DNA of 45,567 bases from Bacteroidales bacterium (GTDB lineage: Bacteria > Bacteroidota > Bacteroidia > Bacteroidales > JAIPAP01), in contig JAIPAP010000017.1 in assembly GCA_021740045.1 (NCBI GenBank), positions 1-45,567 on the forward strand. The letters are read 5' to 3'. The notes beneath the pieces were generated by a model, which saw only the letters and a list, made by a program, of their open reading frames with translations, made no database searches and was not told where the DNA came from. Every line of letters starts with the position of its first letter. Positions within the stretch are counted from its first letter, which is position 1. The position numbers were made by a program, and so were the translations under genes. Below, one piece after another: positions 17,565 to 27,020 of this stretch.

Positions 17565-18023
17565 ATGGCATTGAAGATTACAAGTAACGCATTTGAACAG
17601 GAACAAATGATACCCGATAAGTACACCTGTGATGGTGAAGATATTTCTCCCCAACTGAGTTTTGAAAATGTTCCGGAAGGGACAAAAAGTCTGGCGCTGA
17701 TTTGTGATGACCCTGATGCGCCTATGGGAACTTTTGTACATTGGGTATTGTTTAACATTCCTCCGGATACCAAAGAATTACCGGAAGGAACGCCCATGCA
17801 GCAGGAACTGGAAAATGGAGCACGGCACGGAAAAACAAATTTTGGCCATGTAGGTTATGGCGGACCGTGCCCTCCGAGTGGAGTGCACCGCTATTATTTT
17901 AAATTATATGCATTGGACAGAACGGTAGACCTGGAACCAGGTGCATCCAAACAGGATTTGCTTGGGGCTATGGACACTCACATTATCGAAAAAGCTGAGA
18001 TGATGGCTAAATATGAACGATAA
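17565..18023 (+). CDS. YbhB/YbcL family (PEBP-like) protein
   Basis: The product is 152 aa from the ATG at 17565, which follows GGAGGAAAT at ideal spacing; the ATG at 17553 lies upstream of that site and is less likely. The phosphatidylethanolamine-binding-protein fold is shown by CDGEDISPQLSFENVPEGTK, CDDPDAPMGTFVHWVLFNIP, GYGGPCPPSGVHRYYFKLYALD and the C-terminal helix. No signal peptide is seen, so it is cytoplasmic. Its biochemical role in bacteria is unsettled. It is monocistronic with a clear terminator after it. Confidence 0.93.
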   Translation: MALKITSNAFEQEQMIPDKYTCDGEDISPQLSFENVPEGTKSLALICDDPDAPMGTFVHWVLFNIPPDTKELPEGTPMQQELENGARHGKTNFGHVGYGGPCPPSGVHRYYFKLYALDRTVDLEPGASKQDLLGAMDTHIIEKAEMMAKYER

Positions 18024-18052
18024 TAACCCGTTCAATTATCGTACGTTCTATA

Positions 18053-18088
18053 AATCCGTCAATAACAAATGTTTATTGGCGGATTTTT
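18053..18088 (+). terminator. Rho-independent terminator after the YbhB-like gene
   Basis: A 13-pair stem (AATCCGTCAATAA with TTATTGGCGGATT, one G-T pair) closes a 7-nt loop and runs into a short T-tract, 30 nt after the stop codon. Confidence 0.8.
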
Positions 18089-18209
18089 CACGTGGAACAA
18101 TGGGTAAGTTGCAGATTTTATGTATCAAGAGAAAATAAATCTTTATCTTAACAGCGAAATTTTAGTTTTAAGCAATTAAACTGATTATTAAATAGAAAGG
18201 CTTATTGCA

Positions 18210-18794
18210 TTGAACAAAATAGTTTTGCATATCAAAAATATGGTGTGTCCCCGTTGTATAATGGCCGTGGATGAGCTTTTGAAAAAATTGGGATATGATG
18301 TGGTTAAGGTTGAACTGGGTGAAGCTGTCGTAAATGCCCATGAGGGTGATGTGAATTTCGCAGAACTCAAACATGAATTGGAAAAGCTGGGTTTTGAGTT
18401 ATTGGAAGATAAATCGGTTCAGGTCATTGAAAAGATCAAAAATGAGATTGTAGGTATTATTCATCATGGCAACGAAATACCTTATAACATCAACTTCTCC
18501 GATTACCTGGTTAAGCAAATCGGACGAGATTACCACTACTTAAGCTCGTTGTTTTCACAAAAAGAAGGCATCACCATCGAAAAATACATCATCCTTCAAA
18601 AAATTGAAAAAGCCAAGGAATTGATTGCTTATGCTGAGCTTTCCTTATCGCAAATTGCCTATAAACTAAATTACAGCTCTCCTGCCCATCTTACAAGACA
18701 GTTCAAACAAGTAACCGGAATGACCCCTTCCACGTTCAGAAAAATGAATCAGCCCCAGCGAAAAAACCTCGATGAAATAAATGGGAATAAGTAA
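18210..18794 (+). CDS. HMA-domain / AraC-type fusion regulator, likely copper-responsive
   Basis: The 194-aa protein joins an N-terminal heavy-metal-associated domain (residues 1-70, metal motif MVCPRC with C13 and C16) to a C-terminal AraC-type DNA-binding domain (about 95-180). The latter has two helix-turn-helix units, including LSLSQIAYKLNYSSPAHLTRQFKQ and the GMTPSTFRK signature. The start is a TTG at 18210 after GAAAGG; there is no ATG, and a stop lies 7 codons upstream. It lies 149 nt before copA in the same orientation, so direct sensing of Cu(I) by the HMA domain and control of copA is a natural inference. AraC-HMA fusions next to copper ATPases occur in Bacteroidota as I recall. Confidence 0.88.
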   Translation: MNKIVLHIKNMVCPRCIMAVDELLKKLGYDVVKVELGEAVVNAHEGDVNFAELKHELEKLGFELLEDKSVQVIEKIKNEIVGIIHHGNEIPYNINFSDYLVKQIGRDYHYLSSLFSQKEGITIEKYIILQKIEKAKELIAYAELSLSQIAYKLNYSSPAHLTRQFKQVTGMTPSTFRKMNQPQRKNLDEINGNK

Positions 18795-18943
18795 ACTAAC
18801 AATAATTAGGTAATTCCAGCATTACTCCACATCACTGCATCGCCACATGGTCATTTCTTTAAAATCATGCAATTCTTTCACAAAATTGTATAAAACCAGC
18901 AAGCGGTTATGGTTGTATTATTGTTGAATATTTTGAAATAATT

Positions 18944-21178
18944 ATGAGTGAAGTTAATACAAAAACATTGAAAAAGCGGATTTTTTCAGCCTCAGGGATG
19001 ACTTGCGCTTCCTGTGCGGTGAGCATTGAAAGTATGCTCAAGTCACAGGAAGGGGTTGAAAATGCCACGGTAAATTATTCCAATCAATCGGTATATGTGG
19101 AATATGATCCGGAAACCATTGGCGAGCCACAAATGGAAAAGGCAGTTAAGGATATCGGCTATGAATTAATAACCGATGGAACGGAAGAAAGCCGTAAAAA
19201 CAAGCTGGAAGAGCTGGAGACAAAGCGTTTTAAGGAATTAAAAACTAAGTTGATAGGAGCAGTCATATTAACTCTTCCGGTTTTTATATTGTCGATGTTC
19301 TTTCCCCATGCACTACCGGCACAAGAATGGATATTGACGGCGCTTTCACTTCCGGTGCTGGCCTGGAGTGGTTCGGAGTTTTTCATTAATGCCTTTAAGC
19401 AAACCACCCATTTAAGGGCAAACATGGACACCCTGGTTGCATTGGGAACTGGTATGGCTTTTATTTTCAGCTTGTTCAATACCATGAATCCTGAATTCTT
19501 TTTGTCACGAGGATTAGAGCCGCACGTTTATTATGAGTCGGCTACGGTCATCATTACATTTATTCTATTGGGTCGATTTCTGGAAGAACGTTCCCGATCA
19601 AGGGCATCTTCGGCGATCAAAAAATTAATGGGGCTGCAACCGAAAAGCTTAACCGTTATCCGGGATAATGAAGAAATGAAGATCCCGGTTGATGCTGTTG
19701 AGCTGGGCGATATAGTTGTGATCAAGCCCGGCGAAAAAATGCCGGTTGACGGAACGGTGATACAAGGTGAAACCCATGTAGACGAAAGTATGATCACCGG
19801 AGAACCTTTACCGGGACGCAAAAAGCAGGATGATAAGGTGTTTACAGGTACCATTAACCAACAAGGTGCCATTCGCATAAGGGCCGAAAAGGTAGGAAGC
19901 CAAACAGTGCTTTCGCGCATTATTGAAATGGTCCAGCAAGCCCAGGCTAGTAAGCCACCGGTGCAGAAACTGGTCGACAAGATTGCCGGCATTTTTGTTC
20001 CCGTGGTGATTACCCTGGCACTAATAACCTTTGGTGTCTGGTATTTCGCCGGTCCCGAGCCGGCAACAACATATGCTTTCCTCACCATGATTAGTGTATT
20101 GATCATTGCCTGTCCCTGTGCCCTTGGATTGGCAACACCCACAGCCTTAATGGTTGGAATAGGTAAGGGCGCTCAAAAAGGCGTGTTGATACGTAATGCC
20201 GATAGCCTCGAAATGGCTAAAGATATTGATGCTATTGTTTTTGACAAAACCGGCACCATCACTAAAGGCAGACCCGAGGTTACAGAAATGGCCTGGAAGG
20301 ATGAATCATCGTTTTTAAAACAGATACTGAAATTAATTGAGCAACAATCAGAACATCCCTTAGCCAATGCTGTGGTCAATAGCCTGGAGGATGTGAAAAA
20401 TAACGGTATCCAGGTAAGCAATTTCGAAAGCATTACCGGAAGAGGTGTTAAGGCTAAACTTGAGGGAAATGATTTTTTTGTTGGTAACCGGGAAATGATC
20501 ACTGAGCAACAGATCCATATCGATCAAAACCTGGAGGATAAAGCAAACCGCTTGGCCGATCAGGGAAATACCGTGGTATTTTTTGCCGATAAAAATTCAG
20601 TACTGGCAATTATTGGCATTGCCGACCAGATTAAAGAAAACTCCTTGGAAGCAATAAAGGAGTTCCAGAAGATGGGCATCGAAGTGTATATGCTAACCGG
20701 CGATAATGAAAAAACGGCAGCTAAGGTAGCCAGCCAGGTTGGCGTTAAGCACTTTAAAGCAGGCGTTCTTCCGGATGAAAAGATCGATTTCATTAAAGAA
20801 CTGCAACGTAAAGGAATGAAAGTAGCTATGGCCGGCGATGGTATTAATGATTCAGGCGCTCTGGCCCAGGCCGATCTTGGTTTAGCTATGGCCAGTGGTT
20901 CCGACATTGCCATGGAAAGCGCCGGGATCACCTTGATGAAATCAGATTTGAATCACGCCCTGTCGGCTATTAAGCTTTCATCGGCAACACATAAAAAGAT
21001 CAGGCAAAACCTGTTTTGGGCTTTCTTTTATAATGTGATTGCCATACCGGTTGCAGCAGGAGCCCTTTTCCCGGCATTTGGATTTCTCTTAAATCCCATG
21101 ATAGCCGGAGCTGCCATGGCCATGAGCTCAGTGTCGGTGGTAACCAACAGCTTAAGATTGAAGAAAATTAAGATTTAA
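18944..21178 (+). CDS. copA: Copper-exporting P1B-type ATPase
   Basis: Inner-membrane ATPase that pumps Cu(I) out of the cytoplasm. The 744-aa product has one N-terminal HMA domain (GMTCASC, C21 and C24), then eight predicted helices. The CPC metal site is C390-P-C392 in IACPCALGLATPTAL. The phosphorylated D434 is in DKTGTITKG, and HPLANAVV (the HP motif), MLTGDNEKTA and AGDGINDSGALAQADLGLAM follow. Length and motif order are normal for the Cu(I) class (P1B-1). The regulator lies upstream and a CopZ-like chaperone gene lies 88 nt downstream. Confidence 0.97.
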   Translation: MSEVNTKTLKKRIFSASGMTCASCAVSIESMLKSQEGVENATVNYSNQSVYVEYDPETIGEPQMEKAVKDIGYELITDGTEESRKNKLEELETKRFKELKTKLIGAVILTLPVFILSMFFPHALPAQEWILTALSLPVLAWSGSEFFINAFKQTTHLRANMDTLVALGTGMAFIFSLFNTMNPEFFLSRGLEPHVYYESATVIITFILLGRFLEERSRSRASSAIKKLMGLQPKSLTVIRDNEEMKIPVDAVELGDIVVIKPGEKMPVDGTVIQGETHVDESMITGEPLPGRKKQDDKVFTGTINQQGAIRIRAEKVGSQTVLSRIIEMVQQAQASKPPVQKLVDKIAGIFVPVVITLALITFGVWYFAGPEPATTYAFLTMISVLIIACPCALGLATPTALMVGIGKGAQKGVLIRNADSLEMAKDIDAIVFDKTGTITKGRPEVTEMAWKDESSFLKQILKLIEQQSEHPLANAVVNSLEDVKNNGIQVSNFESITGRGVKAKLEGNDFFVGNREMITEQQIHIDQNLEDKANRLADQGNTVVFFADKNSVLAIIGIADQIKENSLEAIKEFQKMGIEVYMLTGDNEKTAAKVASQVGVKHFKAGVLPDEKIDFIKELQRKGMKVAMAGDGINDSGALAQADLGLAMASGSDIAMESAGITLMKSDLNHALSAIKLSSATHKKIRQNLFWAFFYNVIAIPVAAGALFPAFGFLLNPMIAGAAMAMSSVSVVTNSLRLKKIKI

Positions 21179-21266
21179 TTTTCCAATTTTCGGGACTTGA
21201 AACTTAGAACTTGTATATGAACATTATACATCTTAATTGTATTGATATATAAAACGGAGAATAGCT

Positions 21267-21506
21267 ATGCAAACACTAAAATTTAAAACCAATATGAAAT
21301 GCGAAGGCTGTGTAAAAATGGTTAATGCCAGCCTTGAACAACTGCAGGGTATCAACAACATCGAAACCGATCTTGATTCAAAAGATCGCACCTTGGTCGT
21401 TGAAGCAGACGACAAGTTAAGCGAGAAAGATATCATTAATAAAGTTCAGCAAGCCGGATATACCGCCGAACCCAAAAAAGGATTAATGGGTAAAATATTC
21501 GGCTGA
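21267..21506 (+). CDS. HMA-domain copper chaperone (CopZ-like)
   Basis: The 79-aa cytosolic protein is a single heavy-metal-associated domain. The metal motif is MKCEGC (two cysteines near residues 12 and 15), followed by VKMVNASLEQLQGI and VQQAGYTAEP, as in CopZ/Atx1-type chaperones, and a short basic tail KKGLMGKIFG. It starts after CGGAGAATAGCT. It sits directly after copA and would deliver Cu(I) to it. The methionine before the first cysteine is in MKC order rather than the usual MxC. Confidence 0.9.
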   Translation: MQTLKFKTNMKCEGCVKMVNASLEQLQGINNIETDLDSKDRTLVVEADDKLSEKDIINKVQQAGYTAEPKKGLMGKIFG

Positions 21507-21558
21507 TTACGGCAATTTATTAGTATACATGCAAGTTATATAAATAGATATAAATATT

Positions 21559-21635
21559 ACCAACCCCATTGGAGATGATGCCTTTCTCATAAGCCACAAG
21601 CGTTCATAACTCGATCCGGTGGGGTTGGTTTTTAA
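21559..21635 (+). ncRNA. Structured RNA or long-loop terminator after the copper genes
   Basis: A 15-pair stem is formed by 21559-21573 (ACCAACCCCATTGGA) and 21615-21629 (TCCGGTGGGGTTGGT). Two of the pairs are G-U only if the plus strand is the RNA. A T-tract follows (21629-21634). The loop of about 41 nt is far longer than in a normal terminator. It may be the terminator of copA-copZ or a small RNA. No family is recognised. Confidence 0.5.
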
Positions 21636-21832
21636 TTTCCGGGAAACTATAAAGTAATTGCCCTGTAACGACCATGCTCCTGCACCATGCTGTATTTGCA
21701 ATTTAACATTGTAAGACTTAGGCTATAATACCGGCATTTATATAACCCCAATATATCCCCCCACTATTAAGAAACAATAAAAATTATTTCAAATCCCTGT
21801 GCTATTAATAGGATTATTAAACCTTAATTACC
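21636..21832. other. Intergenic sequence between the copper module and narK
   Basis: AT-rich sequence with no credible gene; the minus-strand frame over 21507-21701 is a by-product of the structured element. The whole 391-nt gap between copZ and narK holds the stem-loop at 21559, this stretch, and the narK promoter-like region. Confidence 0.4.
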
Positions 21833-21840
21833 TATATTTG
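21833..21840 (+). promoter_or_regulatory. Putative -7 box (TATATTTG) of narK
   Basis: TATATTTG matches TAnnTTTG 57 nt before the narK ATG. Between the two lies GTACATAATTA (21860-21870), which recurs ahead of the second nar cluster. No -33 box is seen, which could mean that an activator is needed. Confidence 0.45.
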
Positions 21841-21897
21841 TTCTTAAATATGTAAAGCTGTACATAATTATATATTATAGGAACCAAATAAAGGCAG

Positions 21898-23166
21898 ATG
21901 AAACTTAAAGGCACACCAAGGCAGGGATTAACAGGAACCACCCTCGGTTTCTTCTTCGGATTTGCGGCCGTATCCTTATACGGTCCAACAGCAGTACATT
22001 TCAAGGAAGCATTAAACCTTTCACCGGCATTACTGGGCTTGTTAGTAGCAATACCATCCTTATCGGGCTCTTTGTTGCGAATACCGTTCGGAGCCTGGGT
22101 GGATACCACCGGCGGGAAAAAACCATTCTTTATTCTGATGTTGCTATCAGTGATAGGACTTGGCGGTGTTACCTTATTGCTAAACACTTCTTATCCGGAT
22201 GGTATGGACGGAACATACGGCCTGATATTGTTTTTCGGCTTTTTAAGCGGTTGTGGCATCGCAACTTTTTCTGTGGGTATCGGGCAAACTTCCTATTGGT
22301 TTCCGCAAAAAAAGCAAGGCATGGCCCTGGGAACCTATGCAGGACTGGGAAATCTGGCCCCGGGCTTATTTTCTTTGATCCTGCCGGTTTACCTGGAACA
22401 TTACGGTTTTATTTCGGCCTATTTTGCCTGGTTTTTATTCCTGTTAATAGGAACGGTTATTTTCGGGATTATCGGTTATAATGCCTATTATTTTCAATAT
22501 CGCAAGGCCGGTTATTCCACCAACGAAGCAAAAGAAAAATCAAAGGAAAAGGGTCAGGAGATTTTCCCGTCAGGGGGTGTAAAAGACAGCCTGATGAATT
22601 CGGCAAAGGTAAAAAACACCTGGGCGCTGGTGGTGCTTTATTTTACGACATTCGGTGGCTTTATTGCCTTAACAGCATGGTTTCCCACCTATTGGAGCGA
22701 GTTTCAGGCATTTTCGCCGGTTAAAGCAGGTGCATTTACCGCAATATTTTCTTTGCTGGCTTCGGCCATACGTGTTCCCGGAGGTTCATTCGCCGATAAA
22801 CTTGGCGGTGAAAAAGTGGCCATGCTTTCAATCTCCTTGGTATTAATTGCTGCCATTATTTTATTTTTTACCCATACTATTATTCTGGGAATAACTGCTG
22901 CAGTTCTACTTGCTATAGGTATGGGCGTAAATAATGCAGCAGTGTTTAAGCTGGTGCCCATTTTTGTACCCAAGTCAGTAGGTGGAGCTGCCGGATGGGT
23001 TGGTGGCCTTGGTGCATTTGGCGGTTTCGCCATTCCGCCAATCATGGGCGCCATTGCCGATCTATATGGAAAAGTAGGATACGCAAAAGGATTTATTGTT
23101 TTTGCTATACTGGCCGTGATCGATTTGGCTATTGTGTATGCATTGTTGCAAAAGAGAAAGCGGTAA
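21898..23166 (+). CDS. narK: Nitrate/nitrite transporter, NarK-type MFS
   Basis: A 422-aa major facilitator with twelve predicted helices. The two nitrate-signature regions of the NNP family are recognisable: GIGQTSYWFPQKKQGMALG followed by AGLGNLAPG in the first half, and GMGVNNAAVFKLVPIFVPK followed by VGGLGAFGGF in the second. The expected arginine in helix 2 is present in SLLRIPFGAW. It would import nitrate or exchange nitrate and nitrite for the cytoplasmic reductases encoded downstream. It precedes narG1 by 106 nt and is probably part of the same regulated unit. Confidence 0.93.
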   Translation: MKLKGTPRQGLTGTTLGFFFGFAAVSLYGPTAVHFKEALNLSPALLGLLVAIPSLSGSLLRIPFGAWVDTTGGKKPFFILMLLSVIGLGGVTLLLNTSYPDGMDGTYGLILFFGFLSGCGIATFSVGIGQTSYWFPQKKQGMALGTYAGLGNLAPGLFSLILPVYLEHYGFISAYFAWFLFLLIGTVIFGIIGYNAYYFQYRKAGYSTNEAKEKSKEKGQEIFPSGGVKDSLMNSAKVKNTWALVVLYFTTFGGFIALTAWFPTYWSEFQAFSPVKAGAFTAIFSLLASAIRVPGGSFADKLGGEKVAMLSISLVLIAAIILFFTHTIILGITAAVLLAIGMGVNNAAVFKLVPIFVPKSVGGAAGWVGGLGAFGGFAIPPIMGAIADLYGKVGYAKGFIVFAILAVIDLAIVYALLQKRKR

Positions 23167-23272
23167 ATGATTAACTGAGGTAATAAAGGACATAATTGCA
23201 TTATGACTTGCTTTTATGTATCTTAGGAAATTATTATAAAATCGCTATCTAAATCATAATAAATTACAGGAT

Positions 23273-26200
23273 ATGAGCCTTTTAAACCGATTATTCTATT
23301 TCAGTAAAAATGTCACCAAAACCCGTGATGGTCATGTTGCCACTACCGAAGAAAAGCGCGACTGGGAAAAGTTTTACCGGGACCGATGGCAGCATGATAA
23401 GGTGGTGAGGTCAACACACGGGGTAAATTGTACCGGCTCATGTTCTTGGAAGATCTACGTGAAAAACGGCCTGGTAACCTGGGAAATGCAGCAAACCGAT
23501 TATCCCGAAACCAGGCCGGAACTGCCCAACCATGAACCAAGAGGATGCCCACGTGGTGCAAGCTATTCATGGTATTTATACAGTGCCAACCGGGTAAAGC
23601 ATCCCATGATCAGGGGCTCGCTTGTTAAAGCCTATCGCAATGCCAAAACATCGTTGGAAGATCCGGTGAAGGCTTGGGAAAGCATTATGAATGACCCTGA
23701 GATTTCCAAAGCCTACAAGGCCGATCGCGGCTTGGGTGGTTTCATCAGGATTGACTGGGACGAAGTGAATGAGATCATTACAGCAGCCAATATTTACACC
23801 ATTAAAAAATATGGTCCCGACCGTCTTGCCGGTTTCACTCCCATACCGGCTATGTCGATGGTTTCATATGCTTCTGGTACCCGTTATTTAAGCCTCCTTG
23901 GTGGAACTGTGCTGAGTTTTTATGATTTTTATTGTGATTTACCCCCGGCCTCGCCACAAACTTGGGGTGAGCAAACCGATGTTCCCGAAAGTGCCGATTG
24001 GTATAACTCCTCTTTTCTAATGCTATGGGGTTCAAACGTTCCGCTTACCAGAACTCCTGATGCACCCTTTTATACCCAGGTGCGCTACAAAGGAACCAAA
24101 ACGATCAATATTTCTCCCGATTACAACGATGCCGCCAAATTCGCCGACCTGTGGATGAAGCCAAAACAAGGCACCGATGCTGCGTTGGGGATGGCTATGG
24201 GACACGTGATCCTAAAAGAATTCTACCTGGATAAAAAAACACCCTATTTTGAAGAATATGCCCGGCAATACACTGATTTACCTTTTCTGGTAAAGATAGA
24301 AAAGATGAATGACCGGTTTGTACCTGGCAATGTGGTCCGGGCAAATGATTTCAAGAATGATTTAAATGTTGAGAAAAGCCCGGAATGGAAACCTGTACTT
24401 TTTGATGAAAACTCTGCTGGATTCGCCATACCTAATGGAACCATCGGTTCAAGATGGGACAAAAGCAGTAAATGGAATCTTGAATTGAAAGATGTACGCT
24501 CCGGTAAGGAAATAGCTCCACAACTATCGGTAATTGATGATTATGATGAACTTGCTGAAGTAAGCTTTCCGTATTTTGGCGGAGGCACGTACAAGCATAC
24601 TCATTTCAATGCAACTGATCACGAAGATATTATCACCCGGAAAATTCCGGTAAGAAAAACCAGGGGCCAGGCAAACGATTTTTATTATTGTACGGTATTC
24701 GATCTTTTGGTGGCTAATTATGGGATCCATCGCGGATTGGAGGATGAAAATGCCGCTAAAGCTTATGAAGATGATCTTCCCTATACTCCGGCCTGGCAAG
24801 AAAGGATTACAGGAGTACCGGCAGCGCATATCATCTCTACAGCCCGGCAATTTGCCGATAATGCAGCAAAGACCAACGGCAAGTCGATGATCATTATAGG
24901 GGCGGGGGTAAACCACTGGTTTCATACCGATATGATCTATCGCAGCGCCATCAACATGCTGGTATTATGTGGGTGTGTGGGCAAATCAGGTGGCGGATGG
25001 GCCCACTATGTGGGACAGGAAAAGGTGAGACCACAAACAGGATGGCTACCCCTGGCGTTCGCCTTGGATTGGAACCGGCCTCCCCGGCAAATGAATACCA
25101 CCTCCTATTTTTACATGCATACCGATCAATGGCGATATGAAAAAGTCGGTTTGTCGGAATTGATATCACCGCTTGCCGACAAAAAGAAGTGGGGCAGCCA
25201 ATCGATGATCGATTGCAATGTGAAGGCCGAACGCATGGGTTGGCTGCCCTCTTCGCCGCAACTGAGCGAAAATCCTCTGCACCTTGCCAACGAAGCTGAA
25301 AAAGAAGGCAAGGAACCGGCCGAATTTATCACGGAAAAGCTGAAAAGTGGAGAAATCGCTATCGCAAGCGAAGACCCCGATAATCCAAAAAATTTTCCGC
25401 GTAACCTGTTTGTATGGCGCTCCAATTTGCTGGGATCAAGTTCCAAAGGGATGGAATATTTCATGCGGCACCTTATGGGAGCACAGAATAGTGTTTTAGG
25501 ACCTGATCTGAAAGAGACCGGCCAACCATTGCCTGCCGAGGTTAAATGGCATGATAAGGCCCCGGAAGGCAAGCTCGATTTACTGGTAACCCTTGATTTC
25601 CGCATGTCAACCACGGCCCTTCATTCTGATATTGTGCTGCCGGCTGCATCATGGTATGAAAAAAATGATTTGAGCACATCCGACATGCACCCCTTCATTC
25701 ATCCTTTTGCCAAAGCTGTGGATCCGGTATGGGGCTCCCGAACCGACTGGGAGATTTTTAAAGGACTGGCTAAAAAGTTTTCCGAACTGGTCCCCGGTCA
25801 TCTTGGAACAGAAAAGGATATCGTGCTCTTACCCTTACAGCATGATTCTCCCATGGAAACCTCCGAAACAGCGCTGGCCGAAGATTGGAAGGAGAAAGAC
25901 CTGGAATTGAAACCGGGCAAGAATATGGCTAAGATCATCGGCCTGGAGCGTAATTATCCTGAAACATACAATCGCTTTACTTCTTTGGGACCTATGATGG
26001 ATAAAGCCGGAAATGGCGCCAAGGGCATAAGTTGGAATACCAAAGAGGAAGTAGAGTTTCTTACGAAATTGAATCTTTCATCTAAAAACTCCGGTGAAAG
26101 CAACGGAAGGCCAAGGATAGAAACCGATATTAATGCGGCCGAAGTCATCCTTTCATTAGCCCCGGAAACCAATGGCAATGTAGCACACAAAGCTTGGCGG

Positions 26201-27007
26201 GCACTGGAGAAAAACACAGGCCGAAAACACACCCACCTTGTGGAAGGTCGTACCGAGGAAAAGATCAGATACAAAGACCTGGTCTCCCAACCGCGGAAGA
26301 TCATTACTTCCCCTATTTGGAGCGGCATTGATTCGGAGGAAGTATCCTATAATGCCGGCTATACCAATGTACACGAGCTGATCCCCTGGCGCACCCTCAC
26401 CGGCCGGCAAACCCTTTACCAGGATCATCCCTGGATGCAGGCATTTGGTGAAAACCTGGTGTGTTATAAACCGCCCATTAACACCAAATCGGTACAGCAT
26501 ATTATGGATAAAGCCGATGGAGGTGAAAAATACCTGGTGATCAATGTGATGACCCCTCATAACAAATGGACCATCCATTCATCATGGAGTGATAACTTGC
26601 TAATGCTCACCCTTGGCCGGGGCGGCCCGGTGGTTTGGATGAGCGAAAAAGATGCAGTCAAAATCGATCTCAAGGACAATGACTGGGTGGAGGTTTTCAA
26701 CAGTAACGGGGCTTCTGCCGCACGGCTTATCGTATCGCAACGAATACCCGAAGGTGCTTTGATCATGTATCATAACCAGGAACGAACGGTGAATATGCCG
26801 GTGAACCAGGTGACAGGCAACCGGGGCGGTGTGCATAACTCCATTGAACGCATGAGCCTGAAACCTACCCATATGATAGGGGGTTATGCTCATCTGAGTT
26901 ACGGCTTTAATTATTACGGAACCATTGGTGCGAACCGGGATGAGTTCGCCGTGGTTCGAAAAATGAACAAAGTGGAATGGAAAGACGGGGAGTCCGTGGA
27001 ATCATAA
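23273..27007 (+). CDS. narG: Respiratory nitrate reductase alpha subunit (copy 1)
   Basis: The 1244-aa catalytic subunit holds the Mo-bisMGD cofactor and the FS0 4Fe-4S cluster and reduces nitrate to nitrite on the cytoplasmic side. The FS0 ligands are H49, C53, C57 ([12 protein letters not shown]) and C92 (EPRGCPRG). The Mo ligand is D222 in YCDLPPASPQTWGEQTDVPE. Both the numbering and the flanking sequence match E. coli NarG very closely. There is no twin-arginine signal, consistent with a cytoplasmic enzyme. The C-terminal molybdopterin-dinucleotide-binding domain ends near 1230 (HLSYGFNYYG...NRDEFAVVRKM). It heads narGHJI, with narH 13 nt after it. Confidence 0.98.
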   Translation: MSLLNRLFYFSKNVTKTRDGHVATTEEKRDWEKFYRDRWQHDKVVRSTHGVNCTGSCSWKIYVKNGLVTWEMQQTDYPETRPELPNHEPRGCPRGASYSWYLYSANRVKHPMIRGSLVKAYRNAKTSLEDPVKAWESIMNDPEISKAYKADRGLGGFIRIDWDEVNEIITAANIYTIKKYGPDRLAGFTPIPAMSMVSYASGTRYLSLLGGTVLSFYDFYCDLPPASPQTWGEQTDVPESADWYNSSFLMLWGSNVPLTRTPDAPFYTQVRYKGTKTINISPDYNDAAKFADLWMKPKQGTDAALGMAMGHVILKEFYLDKKTPYFEEYARQYTDLPFLVKIEKMNDRFVPGNVVRANDFKNDLNVEKSPEWKPVLFDENSAGFAIPNGTIGSRWDKSSKWNLELKDVRSGKEIAPQLSVIDDYDELAEVSFPYFGGGTYKHTHFNATDHEDIITRKIPVRKTRGQANDFYYCTVFDLLVANYGIHRGLEDENAAKAYEDDLPYTPAWQERITGVPAAHIISTARQFADNAAKTNGKSMIIIGAGVNHWFHTDMIYRSAINMLVLCGCVGKSGGGWAHYVGQEKVRPQTGWLPLAFALDWNRPPRQMNTTSYFYMHTDQWRYEKVGLSELISPLADKKKWGSQSMIDCNVKAERMGWLPSSPQLSENPLHLANEAEKEGKEPAEFITEKLKSGEIAIASEDPDNPKNFPRNLFVWRSNLLGSSSKGMEYFMRHLMGAQNSVLGPDLKETGQPLPAEVKWHDKAPEGKLDLLVTLDFRMSTTALHSDIVLPAASWYEKNDLSTSDMHPFIHPFAKAVDPVWGSRTDWEIFKGLAKKFSELVPGHLGTEKDIVLLPLQHDSPMETSETALAEDWKEKDLELKPGKNMAKIIGLERNYPETYNRFTSLGPMMDKAGNGAKGISWNTKEEVEFLTKLNLSSKNSGESNGRPRIETDINAAEVILSLAPETNGNVAHKAWRALEKNTGRKHTHLVEGRTEEKIRYKDLVSQPRKIITSPIWSGIDSEEVSYNAGYTNVHELIPWRTLTGRQTLYQDHPWMQAFGENLVCYKPPINTKSVQHIMDKADGGEKYLVINVMTPHNKWTIHSSWSDNLLMLTLGRGGPVVWMSEKDAVKIDLKDNDWVEVFNSNGASAARLIVSQRIPEGALIMYHNQERTVNMPVNQVTGNRGGVHNSIERMSLKPTHMIGGYAHLSYGFNYYGTIGANRDEFAVVRKMNKVEWKDGESVES

Positions 27008-27020
27008 AAATATAAGCATC

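Noticed and set aside
19531-20142. 203-codon minus-strand frame opposite copA
   Set aside because: It is a shadow of the copA ATPase core; the opposite strand holds all the catalytic motifs.
21507-21701. 64-codon minus-strand frame after copZ
   Set aside because: It covers the stem-loop at 21559-21629, whose G-U pairs favour a plus-strand RNA; no protein family is recognised.
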